Shown here: one piece after another, positions 44,939 to 53,446 of the stretch
Layout: each line of letters opens with the position of its first letter
Numbering within the stretch: position 1 is the stretch's first letter
DNA from: Xanthocytophaga flava
GTDB taxonomy: Bacteria > Bacteroidota > Bacteroidia > Cytophagales > 172606-1
NCBI GenBank assembly: GCA_030068525.1
Contig: JASJOS010000001.1
Location: forward strand, 620,001 to 684,000
Direction of reading: 5' to 3'
Length of the DNA: 64,000 bases
Translations under genes and position numbers: made by a program
Notes under the pieces: model-generated
Database searches by the model: none
The model's input: the letters and a program-made list of their open reading frames with translations, nothing else
What the model was told of the DNA's origin: nothing

Positions 44939-45994
44939 ATGATACAGATTATACAACATCTACCTGACAGAGTCATTCAGACGGAGGGAAAAGAATTTTT
45001 ATATTTTAGTGGTACATCGTATCTCGGAATTTCCAGAAATCCTGATTTTCAAGGATACTTACAGGAAGGTATTACCCAGTATGGTACTAATTACTCAAGT
45101 TCCCGTATATCCAATATACAACTGGATATCTTTGAAGAAACCGAACAATATCTGGCTACTTATGTAAAGACAGAGGCTGCACTTACTTTCTCTTCAGGCT
45201 TTCTGGCAGGGCAAGCCATCGTGCGAATGCTACAGACAGAAGGTGAGCTATTCTATGCACCACGTACGCATCCAGCACTATGGACCAGCAACTCAGATCC
45301 TTCTTTTCTCTCTTCTTATCAGGAATGGATAGAACACATTTGCAATACAGTAGAAGCGTCAACATCTTCTCCGCTGGTTTTTCTGACAAACTCCCTTGAT
45401 CCCTTGTATGGAGAAAGCTATGACTTTTCCTGGTTACAGCACTTAGCTACACATAAACGCTTTATACTGGTTGTAGATGATTCGCATGGCATTGGAGTAA
45501 CAGGTAATGATGGTAATGGCATTGCAGAACAAATACCATCTCTTCCTCATGTTGAAGTCATTATTGTAGGTTCTATTGGGAAAGCATTGGGTATACCGGG
45601 AGGAGTAGTTGCAGGTAGCACGCAACGAATCGCTCAGCTAAAAAAATCACCTTTTTTTACAGCAGGATCTCCTATCCCACCTGCCTATCTCTATGCCTTT
45701 CTCCAGGCAAAGGAACTTTATCAGGATCTACGAAAAAAACTTTTTGAAAATATTGAGCTTTTTCAACAGGAAACATTGTCCTTACAACTCTTCCAGTCAT
45801 TTCCGAATTATCCGGTGTTTTACACCCAACACAATACGCTATATGACTCTCTCTATCAACATCAGATACTAATTTCCAGTTTTCCATATCCATCTCCGTA
45901 CCATCCCTACATAACACGGATTATTCTCAATGCTTCACATACTCAGGAAGATATCTATCAATTAATCAATAGTCTGAAAATACAAAAGGCATGA
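44939..45994 (+). CDS. PLP-dependent aminotransferase of the KBL/AONS family
   Basis: This 351-residue class II alpha-oxoamine-synthase-like enzyme lacks a long N-terminal arm. The Asp-Ser-His PLP stretch VVDDSHGIGVTGNDGNG and the Lys in VGSIGKALGIPGGVV are visible. It could make an amino-ketone or act as an aminotransferase. It probably shares a transcript with the epimerase. Its last codons and stop lie within the large terminator stem at 45974-46025. Confidence 0.88.
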   Translation: MIQIIQHLPDRVIQTEGKEFLYFSGTSYLGISRNPDFQGYLQEGITQYGTNYSSSRISNIQLDIFEETEQYLATYVKTEAALTFSSGFLAGQAIVRMLQTEGELFYAPRTHPALWTSNSDPSFLSSYQEWIEHICNTVEASTSSPLVFLTNSLDPLYGESYDFSWLQHLATHKRFILVVDDSHGIGVTGNDGNGIAEQIPSLPHVEVIIVGSIGKALGIPGGVVAGSTQRIAQLKKSPFFTAGSPIPPAYLYAFLQAKELYQDLRKKLFENIELFQQETLSLQLFQSFPNYPVFYTQHNTLYDSLYQHQILISSFPYPSPYHPYITRIILNASHTQEDIYQLINSLKIQKA

Positions 45995-46025
45995 ACCGAT
46001 TGGTTCATGCCTTTTGTATTTTCAG
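45974..46025. terminator. Perfect 24-bp bidirectional terminator overlapping a stop codon
   Basis: CTGAAAATACAAAAGGCATGAACC pairs without mismatch with 46002-46025 around the loop GATT. The GC-rich core (GGCATGAACC/GGTTCATGCC) is flanked by A-rich and T-rich arms, so it works on both strands. The last six codons and the stop codon of the KBL-like gene lie inside the left arm, and the stop of the convergent proline dehydrogenase lies 10 nt to the right. Confidence 0.88.
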
Positions 46026-46034
46026 TTTTTACAG

Positions 46035-47237
46035 TTATAATTTCCGGCGACGCATCTCTTTTTTGATTAATCGAAACTCTCGGCTGCTCTGTCCTGCTAT
46101 GGCTGTATTTTCAGAAGCTCTGCGAAACAGATAAGGCATTACCGCAGCCACAGGGCCATAAGGCACATACTTGGCTACATTATATCCTGCATGAGAGAGG
46201 TTATACGATAAGTTGTCACTCATTCCATATAGCTGAGCAAAGAATATATGCGAATCAGCAGGAGCTATTCCAGCCTCCTTCATTAACTCTATAAGAAAAT
46301 AGGTACTCTCTTCATTATGAGTTCCTGCACAAATAGCTATTTTAGGGTAGTTTGCTATACAGAAACGTAAAGCGTCATTAAAATCTCTGTCAGTAGAAGG
46401 TTTATTAGGCTGAATCGGATCTTGTCTTCCTTCTGCTTTAGCAACTCTCCCTTCTTTTTCCATATAGGCTCCACGCACCAACTTCACTCCCAGAAAATAG
46501 CCACCTTCTACTGCTGCTTCATGCGCCTTTTTCAGATTATCCAGCATATCCCAACGATACATCTGAAAAGTATTATAGACAATTGGCTCTTCATGGTTAA
46601 ACATTTCCATCATTTCATAGGCCAGCCTGTCTATTGTATCTTGTATCCAGGTTTCTTCTGCATCAATAAAGATTCGGACCTTTTTCTCGTATGCCTTGTG
46701 GCAGATACGTTCCACACGTTCTTTTGCATGGACAAAATCTTTCTGTTCTTCGGAGTTAAGTGCATTCCCGTTTTGCACTTTTTGCAACAATTCAGTAGAA
46801 GCCAATCCTGTAATCTTAAACACAGAAAAAGGAATAGCAGGATTACCAGCTGCCTTTTCAATAGTACGTATAATCTCCTGTGTAGTAGCTTCAAATCCAG
46901 CATCCGTTTTAGCTCCTTCTACAGAGTAATCCAGAATAGTTCCCACACGAAACTTCCATAACTCTCTGGTTGTCTTTTCGCATTCTTCTATTGTTTCTCC
47001 ACCACAGAAATGCTCAAATATGGTATTTTTAACAATCTGTCGTACAAAAGGAAATTTTATAGCAAAAGCAGCTTTCAGAAAGGCAGTTCCTGTTTTTACA
47101 AGAAAGTTGCTGTTCATAGAAGCAAACAATCCATACATTTTTCGCAGTTCGGAGTTTGACTTGGAGGAGAAAGCGATTTCTGTATCATCAAAGGAAATAC
47201 GCTGCGGGGTGCTAGCTACCGGTTTGGGGTCAATCAT
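46035..47237 (-). CDS. Proline dehydrogenase
   Basis: The protein has 400 residues from ATG 47237 (MIDPKPVASTPQRISFDDTE). A longer frame to 47288 adds an unlikely 17 residues. The FAD beta/alpha-barrel signature is visible: RFRVGTILDYSVEGAKTDAG region, LGVKLVRGAYMEKEG and the C-terminal YGPVAAVMPYLFRRASENT. It oxidises proline to pyrroline-5-carboxylate and is monofunctional, unlike PutA. The partner P5C dehydrogenase is not in the window. Confidence 0.93.
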   Translation of the reverse strand: MIDPKPVASTPQRISFDDTEIAFSSKSNSELRKMYGLFASMNSNFLVKTGTAFLKAAFAIKFPFVRQIVKNTIFEHFCGGETIEECEKTTRELWKFRVGTILDYSVEGAKTDAGFEATTQEIIRTIEKAAGNPAIPFSVFKITGLASTELLQKVQNGNALNSEEQKDFVHAKERVERICHKAYEKKVRIFIDAEETWIQDTIDRLAYEMMEMFNHEEPIVYNTFQMYRWDMLDNLKKAHEAAVEGGYFLGVKLVRGAYMEKEGRVAKAEGRQDPIQPNKPSTDRDFNDALRFCIANYPKIAICAGTHNEESTYFLIELMKEAGIAPADSHIFFAQLYGMSDNLSYNLSHAGYNVAKYVPYGPVAAVMPYLFRRASENTAIAGQSSREFRLIKKEMRRRKL

Positions 47238-47285
47238 ATTATATATGTAGTAAGAGCTACTTTTGTGTTTGTTGATGTAACAACA

Positions 47286-47293
47286 CAAAGATA
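47286..47293 (-). promoter_or_regulatory. Probable -7 element for proline dehydrogenase
   Basis: TATCTTTG on the minus strand matches TAnnTTTG. The -33 position has no clear TTG. It lies about 50 nt before the chosen start. Confidence 0.4.
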
Positions 47294-47399
47294 CAATGAA
47301 TTCAGATTTTTTATCTGATCCTAAGTAAGAATCACACCTTTCATGTGATAAAAATGACTTTATTACAAGTTTTTACAGAGTAGCCCCCTAATGATAGGT

Positions 47400-47903
47400 C
47401 TATTCACGGGTCAATCTTTCAATCAATTTCTGATGCTGAGGAAATATAGCCATTAAGTCCTGCCTCTTTGCCAGTTCAAAGTCTGCAAAATCAAAGCCTG
47501 GTGCGACAGTACAACCAACCAGAGCAAAGCCATCTGCATTTTCTGAAACAGAACCAAACCAATATCCGGCAGGTACAACAGCCTGAAAAACTTCTCCTTT
47601 CTCAGGATCAGACCCTAATCGAATTGTATGCAGGTTTCCTGTAGGGTCAATAGCATATACAGTCAAAGTGGTACCTGCATAGAAATGCCACATCTCATCT
47701 GACTGAATACGATGCAGAGAAGAAAACTGTCCGCCTTCGACCAGAAAATAAATACCCGTAGAAAAACTACGGGCCCCTTTATATCTATCAGGTAAATGAC
47801 TAGAGTTGATTGACTCGGCACTTCGATAGGTTTCCGAAAAATAGCCCCCTTCCGGGTGTGGCTGAAGATGAAGCTTCTGAATCCAATAATCGGCAGCGTG
47901 CAT
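47400..47903 (-). CDS. Cupin domain protein (DUF985 family)
   Basis: This 167-residue protein starts MHAADYWIQKLHLQPHPEGG. The PHPEGGYFSETYRS segment, the LHRIQSDEMWHFYAG cupin motif with His and Glu metal ligands, and the C-terminal VGCTVAPGFDFADFELA stretch are the DUF985 pattern. The function of the family is not established. It lies downstream of the response-regulator gene region on the same strand. Confidence 0.9.
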   Translation of the reverse strand: MHAADYWIQKLHLQPHPEGGYFSETYRSAESINSSHLPDRYKGARSFSTGIYFLVEGGQFSSLHRIQSDEMWHFYAGTTLTVYAIDPTGNLHTIRLGSDPEKGEVFQAVVPAGYWFGSVSENADGFALVGCTVAPGFDFADFELAKRQDLMAIFPQHQKLIERLTRE

Positions 47904-47980
47904 CAGTATAATCTAAACAATCTGGAAAGTATCTGTATTATAATAGAGAAGGATAGTATTGTTAGTGCATCTCGTAACTG

Positions 47981-48400
47981 TTATTCATGATTAGCAAAAA
48001 ATTTTTCTCTGATTTGTTGTAGATGAGCAGCTGTTAGAGGCTTGGTTATATAGTCTGCAACAGAATCATACATTTTAGCTCTATTAATATCATCTACATA
48101 CATAGAAGAAGAAAGCATGATCAAAACAATGTCTTTATTCTTTAATCCTTCAATCTGTTCATACTGATTCAAAAAATCCCACCCATTCATAGCAGGCATA
48201 TTGATATCCAGAAAAATCAGATCAGGTAACACTTTGTCATTTTCATCCAACAATGCCTCCTGTAAATAGTTCAATGCTTGCTTTGCCCCCAGGCATGTTA
48301 TAATATTCTCAGCAAAGTCATTTTTCTTAATAATCTTAGTACATATAAGATTGTTAATTTCATCATCATCAATCAACAATACTGTATTGAGTTTGCTCAT
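47981..48400 (-). CDS. Single-domain response regulator
   Basis: The protein has 139 residues from ATG 48400 (MSKLNTVLLIDDDEINNLIC). A start at 48427 would add nine residues and lie within an inverted repeat. The receiver domain has the acidic DDD pocket, the phospho-acceptor Asp in DLIFLDINMPAMNGW, the Ser/Thr switch in IMLSSS and the Lys in YITKPL. There is no output domain, so it is CheY-like. No kinase gene is adjacent; the nearest is at 53447. Confidence 0.92.
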   Translation of the reverse strand: MSKLNTVLLIDDDEINNLICTKIIKKNDFAENIITCLGAKQALNYLQEALLDENDKVLPDLIFLDINMPAMNGWDFLNQYEQIEGLKNKDIVLIMLSSSMYVDDINRAKMYDSVADYITKPLTAAHLQQIREKFFANHE

Positions 48401-48427
48401 GTGCTGAGATTTTTTTAATAGGTCCAT

Positions 48428-48802
48428 GCATGATTTATTTATTCATGCACATAACTGATTATGTATCTTATTATTTATCGTTACGAAAATAGGAGAAACG
48501 ATTTGGCAAATCAATAACCACTGACTTTTTTTTTTCAAAAATATACATTTAGAAATATTTAATTGTAAAATGTATAAAAACATCTTTAGTCGGTAAGAAA
48601 CTAAAAATGTAAACAACTCTCAGTGAACAATTTAAAGATCAAACAATGTAGTTACACACATTTATTTAACCCAAAAAAGATACTTTTTTGACAGTCAATT
48701 CGAACCTATAATTATAAAATTATTCCAAATATTACACAAATAGTACATCCCAAGCAAGATACTACCCGGTTACCTTCCAAAAATGCTACAACATGCATAA
48801 TT
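48428..48802 (-). promoter_or_regulatory. AT-rich gap with probable response-regulator promoter
   Basis: This 375-nt stretch has no gene I can support. On the minus strand TTG (48514-48512), 20 nt, then TATTTTCG (48491-48484) match the promoter consensus with one mismatch. A TGCATGA/TCATGCA inverted repeat (48427-48449) lies between it and the ATG at 48400 and could be an operator or a leader stem. Confidence 0.4.
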
Positions 48803-49783
48803 CTAATCAGCTTGCAACATTTGGAAAACAGAATCCAGCTTGGGTTGAATACTAATTTCTATCAATGGTGTACGTGGCTGCTTTTCTGTTTTCTTGGTTT
48901 GTTCAGCAAAAGCTGTTTGGTACTTTATTGATACAGAAATTCTACTAAAAGTAACACCCTCTTTTTTCAGAGTCTCAGCCACATACCAGATACGGCTCTT
49001 TGATAACTCCTCTCCTACCATATCTTTCCCTCCAGACTGTATCAGTAATGATGTTGGAGTGATCGTATACTCAGGTTGAATTTTTAATATAGAAGCGATT
49101 TTCTTTAATAGATCAACTCCCTGTGGAGATAAATTTGTAGTATTTGAAGCAAAACCATAGGATTCAGGAAATACAATGGCAAGTTTTGTCATTCGTTGCT
49201 CTATTGTGACAGCAGTATCTTTTGAGGACAAAACTGATTTCTCCAGCTTCTTCTTCAGATCACCAACACTTTTCTCCATTTTACGCATACTGCTTTCAAA
49301 AGCCAGCATTTTTATTTCTCTCTCTTGTAAAGAAGCAGCCAGTTTATCATTATTAGCCTGTTGAGCCAAAACTTTTTGCTCTTGTATCAATAAATCTTTT
49401 TCTTTTTGAGATACATTCTGAGCAATGGAAACATCTTCAGAAGATAGACTGGCACTTAGCTGTTTGTATGATTTGTCTAATTGATCATATTTTTCAAACA
49501 GATCATCCAGCATCTTTTTATTTTTATAATAATTCTGGGCAAGTGTCGTACTATCATTCTTTAGCTGAAGATAGGCATTGACCTGTCTATTATACTTAAT
49601 AGCAATACTATCACGCTCCTGTATATGACGTTCACTTTCCATCGATAAGCGTGTTGTGTCTGCTACCCGGGTACGAACTATGTATTCATATCGGTTATTT
49701 AGTGTCTCATACTTTTTTGCACTGACACAAGAATACATAGCGAAAACCCCTATGACACATGCGTATACATATATTTTATTCAA
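48803..49783 (-). CDS. Coiled-coil lipoprotein with OmpA-like C-terminus
   Basis: The preferred start is TTG 49783, which gives a compact lipoprotein signal (LNKIYVYACVIGVFAMYSC, read with Met first) with lipid-modified Cys in MYSC. A longer reading from ATG 49840 would put 19 charged residues before the hydrophobic stretch. Residues after about 40 form a long coiled coil (QQANNDKLAASLQEREIKML). The C-terminal part (VFPESYGFASNTTNLSPQGV, LSKSRIWYVAETLKKEGVTF) is a divergent OmpA-like domain. It probably sits in the outer membrane and reaches to peptidoglycan. Confidence 0.75.
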   Translation of the reverse strand: MNKIYVYACVIGVFAMYSCVSAKKYETLNNRYEYIVRTRVADTTRLSMESERHIQERDSIAIKYNRQVNAYLQLKNDSTTLAQNYYKNKKMLDDLFEKYDQLDKSYKQLSASLSSEDVSIAQNVSQKEKDLLIQEQKVLAQQANNDKLAASLQEREIKMLAFESSMRKMEKSVGDLKKKLEKSVLSSKDTAVTIEQRMTKLAIVFPESYGFASNTTNLSPQGVDLLKKIASILKIQPEYTITPTSLLIQSGGKDMVGEELSKSRIWYVAETLKKEGVTFSRISVSIKYQTAFAEQTKKTEKQPRTPLIEISIQPKLDSVFQMLQAD

Positions 49784-49857
49784 TACAGACTTCCTATTAA
49801 TGTCTGCAAAATCATCGTTCAAACACGAGAATATCATCACTGCTCAAATAGTGTTTT

Positions 49858-50892
49858 CTAAAGTGGCTCCTGCTGACTTAAACAATGAAAACTTCCTAGT
49901 CCCCAAATAATATCTGTAGAATCCAAACCTATAACTTTTCGGTCAGGGAAACATTTTGTCAGAATATCCAAAGCCTTGTCATCATTTGCATCACGGTAAG
50001 TAGGTACAACCACAGCTGCGTTCCCAATATAAAAATTGGCATACGAAGCTGGTAACCGTTGATCTTCATAAATAACGGCTGATGGCATAGGTAACTCAAT
50101 CACATTCAAAGGCTTACCATTTTCAAGCCGCATGGTCTGAAGTGTTTTCAGATTTTCCTGTAACGGTTCGTAATTTTCATCAGCTTTATCATGCTCTACT
50201 ACTGTCACAACAGTGTCTTCATTGACAAATCGTGTAATATCATCAATATGTCCATCTGTATCATCTCCAACAATGCCATCTCCCAACCAAAGTATATTGG
50301 AGACTCCATAATAATCACGCAAATATTGTTCAATCTGAGGCTGTGTCAGATGTGGATTCCGGTTCTTGTTTAACAAACAAGCTGTTGTAGTCAGAACAGT
50401 CCCTTTTCCATTAAATTCTACAGAACCTCCTTCCATAACAATACCAGGCTGAAATACAGGTAATTTACGGACTTCAGCAATACGATAGGGAATCAGGTTA
50501 TCCAGATCATGAGGAGGATATTTCTCTCCCCACGCATTGTATTTCCATTTCACTACTACTTTTTTCCATTGCGCATCCTGACTAAGCAGAAATGCCGGAC
50601 CATGATCCCGACACCACGCATCATTGGTAGGGTGTAAAAAGAAACTCACCTTTGATAAGTCTGTTCCTACCTGTAGAAGCCATTCTTCTGCTTCAGCCTG
50701 CATGGAAGGTGTACTGACATTTATACACACCTGCTCACCTTCTGTGAGTGCTTTCACAAACTGTGCATAGATAGGATAAATACTTTGAATCTTACCAGGC
50801 CAGGAAGCCTCTTTGTGTGGCCAGCTAAGCCATGTTGCTGCATGTTTTGCCCATTCGGCAGGAAAATAATATCCTAATTGTGCCGGAGTCAT
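49858..50892 (-). CDS. aguA: Agmatine deiminase
   Basis: This 344-residue peptidylarginine-deiminase-like enzyme converts agmatine to N-carbamoylputrescine in polyamine synthesis. Signatures are EWAKHAATWLSWPHKEASWP, WCRDHGPAF, MEGGSVEFNGKGT, DDTDGHIDDITRF and the catalytic Cys in GLGSFHCLSQQEP near the end. The N-carbamoylputrescine amidase gene aguB, often adjacent in Bacteroidota, is not within this window. Confidence 0.95.
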   Translation of the reverse strand: MTPAQLGYYFPAEWAKHAATWLSWPHKEASWPGKIQSIYPIYAQFVKALTEGEQVCINVSTPSMQAEAEEWLLQVGTDLSKVSFFLHPTNDAWCRDHGPAFLLSQDAQWKKVVVKWKYNAWGEKYPPHDLDNLIPYRIAEVRKLPVFQPGIVMEGGSVEFNGKGTVLTTTACLLNKNRNPHLTQPQIEQYLRDYYGVSNILWLGDGIVGDDTDGHIDDITRFVNEDTVVTVVEHDKADENYEPLQENLKTLQTMRLENGKPLNVIELPMPSAVIYEDQRLPASYANFYIGNAAVVVPTYRDANDDKALDILTKCFPDRKVIGLDSTDIIWGLGSFHCLSQQEPL

Positions 50893-51161
50893 GAATATAA
50901 AATGTAATGGATAAATACGTCAATAAATACCTGTATAATAACAAAAGGTAAGCCAGAAAAATCTGTGTATGAGTATACTATACCCAATATGTAACCTTTT
51001 CTTTGAAGTCGTGCTTCTGTGTTATATTTTCCAAACGAAATGCAAAGATATTTTTCTATAGCACACGAAAAAGTAAAATATATAAATTACCTAAATACAA
51101 TCATCTGTACAACTATCTGTTTCATCCTATCTTCCGGAAATCCTTAGTAGACTATAATACT

Positions 51162-51785
51162 ATGCTTCAACCCGTTGAATTATTAACCCGAACACTTTGT
51201 GACACCACACCTACACATCCGGCAGAACTTGCTTTTTTATTTGGTCAGACAGTGGACAATCAGGAATCTGTTCTCAGACAAGCCGAATCATTACTTAAAC
51301 AAGGCCAAACCCAGCAAGTAAGCTTCCTGCAATCTCCTGCACTAAGTGGGTATCCGGGTTTTGAAAGCTGGAAAGGTATATTGCTCACAAAAGGTATATC
51401 TGAGTCACAGATCACAGGAATTCCTTTTACTAACACGACAATGATTCATACACGAATCGAAGCAGAAGCAATGATACGTTATGCTAAACAACATAATATT
51501 CAAACCATCTATATTATTGCAACTCCGTTTCACCAGCTACGGGCTTTTATGACAGCGGTAACACTGGCAGTTGAATTATATCCGGCTGTGAAGTTGTATA
51601 GCCTGCCTGGCCCTCCATTAGACTGGCAGCAAAATGTAGCTCATTCACAGGGACAGGTACGAGGATCTCGCAGTCAATTGATTGCAGGCGAACTAGAACG
51701 AATTGAAAAATATATTCAGAAAGGTGATTTAGGAACCTATCAACTGGTTTTAGATTATCTCAACCAACGAGATATAATAGTATAA
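51162..51785 (+). CDS. YdcF-like (DUF218) protein
   Basis: The protein has 207 residues from ATG 51162 (MLQPVELLTRTLCDTTPTHP). The DUF218 pattern is a strand-helix fold with ALSGYPGFESW (substrate side), NTTMIHTRIEAEAMIRYAKQ with conserved Thr/Glu, and IYIIATPFHQLRAFMT. The membrane helix of many DUF218 proteins is absent, so it is probably cytoplasmic. The function of the family is not known. Confidence 0.75.
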   Translation: MLQPVELLTRTLCDTTPTHPAELAFLFGQTVDNQESVLRQAESLLKQGQTQQVSFLQSPALSGYPGFESWKGILLTKGISESQITGIPFTNTTMIHTRIEAEAMIRYAKQHNIQTIYIIATPFHQLRAFMTAVTLAVELYPAVKLYSLPGPPLDWQQNVAHSQGQVRGSRSQLIAGELERIEKYIQKGDLGTYQLVLDYLNQRDIIV

Positions 51786-51849
51786 AATGGCAACCAGTAG
51801 ATGAAGATTATATAGATGTCCACTCTAACCTTAATTTTCCAATAAATAT

Positions 51850-51880
51850 TTGGACATTTTGACTAGCCGCGCAATCTTTG
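51850..51880 (+). promoter_or_regulatory. Probable promoter of the MFS gene
   Basis: TTG (51850-51852), 20 nt, AATCTTTG (51873-51880) match the consensus with one mismatch at the first base. The start would be about 25 nt before the chosen ATG at 51911. Confidence 0.45.
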
Positions 51881-51910
51881 TACTCTTCCAAATATGTATT
51901 ACAAAATAAT

Positions 51911-53179
51911 ATGATAAAAACACCTGAAACCGCTCTTTCCTCCCGTTCCGTCAATGCTGTTGTACTGGTTGCTGCACTGGGTTATTTCGTAGACATTTAT
52001 GATTTATTGCTATTTGGTATTGTAAGGGTACCGAGCCTGTTGTCTCTTGGTTATGAAAAAGGATCGCCTCTTCTCACAGAAAAAGGAGAGTTCCTGATTA
52101 ATATGCAGATGCTGGGAATGCTTATTGGAGGTATCTTATGGGGGATAATAGGTGATAAACGAGGCAGACTATCTGTATTATTTGGTTCTATCTTTTTATA
52201 TTCTATTGCCAACATTGCCAATGGTATGGTAAATAGTGTAGAAGCTTATGCAACCTGGCGGTTTATAGCAGGTATCGGACTGGCAGGTGAATTGGGAGCA
52301 GGTATTACCCTGGTAGCAGAGGTGATGCCAAAAGAAAAACGAGGAATCGGAACGATGATTGTGGCCTCTGTAGGATTGACAGGAGCAGTAGTAGCTAATC
52401 TTGTTTATAGACTCTCTGGCGACTGGAGAATGTGCTATTATATAGGAGGTGGATTAGGCTTAGCTTTGTTATTACTCCGTATCGGTGTAAGTGAATCCGG
52501 AATGTTCAAAACAGCGCAAACAGAAAATGTATCAAAAGGAAATTTCCTAGCTCTCTTCAGCAATACAAAACGTCTCTCCAAATACCTCCGTTGCATTCTG
52601 ATAGGTCTTCCTACATGGTTTGTAATTGGTGTGTTGGTAACCTTCTCGCCCGAATTTGCCAAAGCTCTTGGCATTGAAGGTGAAGTAAAAGGGGGTGATG
52701 CCATTATGTATGCCTATACAGGTATTGTATTAGGAGACTTGGCTACAGGTGCCTTAAGTCAGGTACTGAAAAGCCGTCTGCGTGTAATGTATATCTTCCT
52801 TACTTTGAGTGCTATTACTATCATTCTCTATCTGAATGCCTATGGTGTTTCTGTTGCAATACTCTATTTATTGTGTGGCGTACTAGGATTTGTTACAGGT
52901 TTCTGGGTTATTTTTGTAACAATGTCTGCCGAACAGTTTGGCACCAATCTGCGGGCTACTGTGACTACAACTACGCCTAACTTTGTTCGTGGTGCACTTC
53001 CTCTGATTATTATTTTCTTTAACTTTTGTAAAGATAAACTATCTTATATGGGACCAGATGCTGCCCGTATCAATGCAGGTCTGCTGGTAGGTGGAGTGAT
53101 TATTCTGATATCTGGCTTGGCTCTACGTGGGTTGAAGGAAACATTCCATGAAGATTTAAATTATGTAGAGCAGTTATAA
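51911..53179 (+). CDS. MFS transporter (sugar/metabolite:H+ symporter type)
   Basis: The protein has 422 residues from ATG 51911 (MIKTPETALSSRSVNAVVLV). Twelve membrane helices are predicted. The loop between TM2 and TM3 reads GGILWGIIGDKRGRLSVLFG, the MFS GxxxDxxGRr motif. The TM4-5 region GELGAGITLVAEVMPKEKRG resembles the sugar-porter subfamily. The substrate is not clear. It is monocistronic with a terminator after it. Confidence 0.9.
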   Translation: MIKTPETALSSRSVNAVVLVAALGYFVDIYDLLLFGIVRVPSLLSLGYEKGSPLLTEKGEFLINMQMLGMLIGGILWGIIGDKRGRLSVLFGSIFLYSIANIANGMVNSVEAYATWRFIAGIGLAGELGAGITLVAEVMPKEKRGIGTMIVASVGLTGAVVANLVYRLSGDWRMCYYIGGGLGLALLLLRIGVSESGMFKTAQTENVSKGNFLALFSNTKRLSKYLRCILIGLPTWFVIGVLVTFSPEFAKALGIEGEVKGGDAIMYAYTGIVLGDLATGALSQVLKSRLRVMYIFLTLSAITIILYLNAYGVSVAILYLLCGVLGFVTGFWVIFVTMSAEQFGTNLRATVTTTTPNFVRGALPLIIIFFNFCKDKLSYMGPDAARINAGLLVGGVIILISGLALRGLKETFHEDLNYVEQL

Positions 53180-53200
53180 TTATTTACCCTATATATTCTT

Positions 53201-53248
53201 AACGGATCAATGACTTTGTATGTAAGCAAAGTTGTTGATCCGTTTTTT
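53201..53248 (+). terminator. Terminator after the MFS gene
   Basis: AACGGATCAATGACTTTG pairs with CAAAGTTGTTGATCCGTT (18 bp with two mismatches, 7-nt loop), followed by TTTTTAT. It lies 21 nt after the stop codon. Confidence 0.75.
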
Positions 53249-53446
53249 ATAAAAGCCCTCAATTTATATCTGCTGGAGTAAAATAGTCTATGTTACAATA
53301 ATCAATGAAAGTGTATTCATGAACGAAGCCATATAAATAAAAATTTTATAATCTCCTTGACTTTAGAAACACTTTAGTATTTTGCTTCTCTATAAATTAT
53401 TCATATTTAGTTACTTGTATTAAATACACATCCACTTTCAGGCTTC

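Noticed and set aside
45974..46025. Insertion-sequence end or attachment site
   Set aside because: The perfect palindrome has a GC core with A and T arms and sits between two convergent stops, so it is a terminator; no transposase is nearby.
53340..53400. Promoter of the histidine kinase gene
   Set aside because: TTG near 53363 is followed by TATTTTG, one base short of the TAnnTTTG spacing, so the match is too weak to list.
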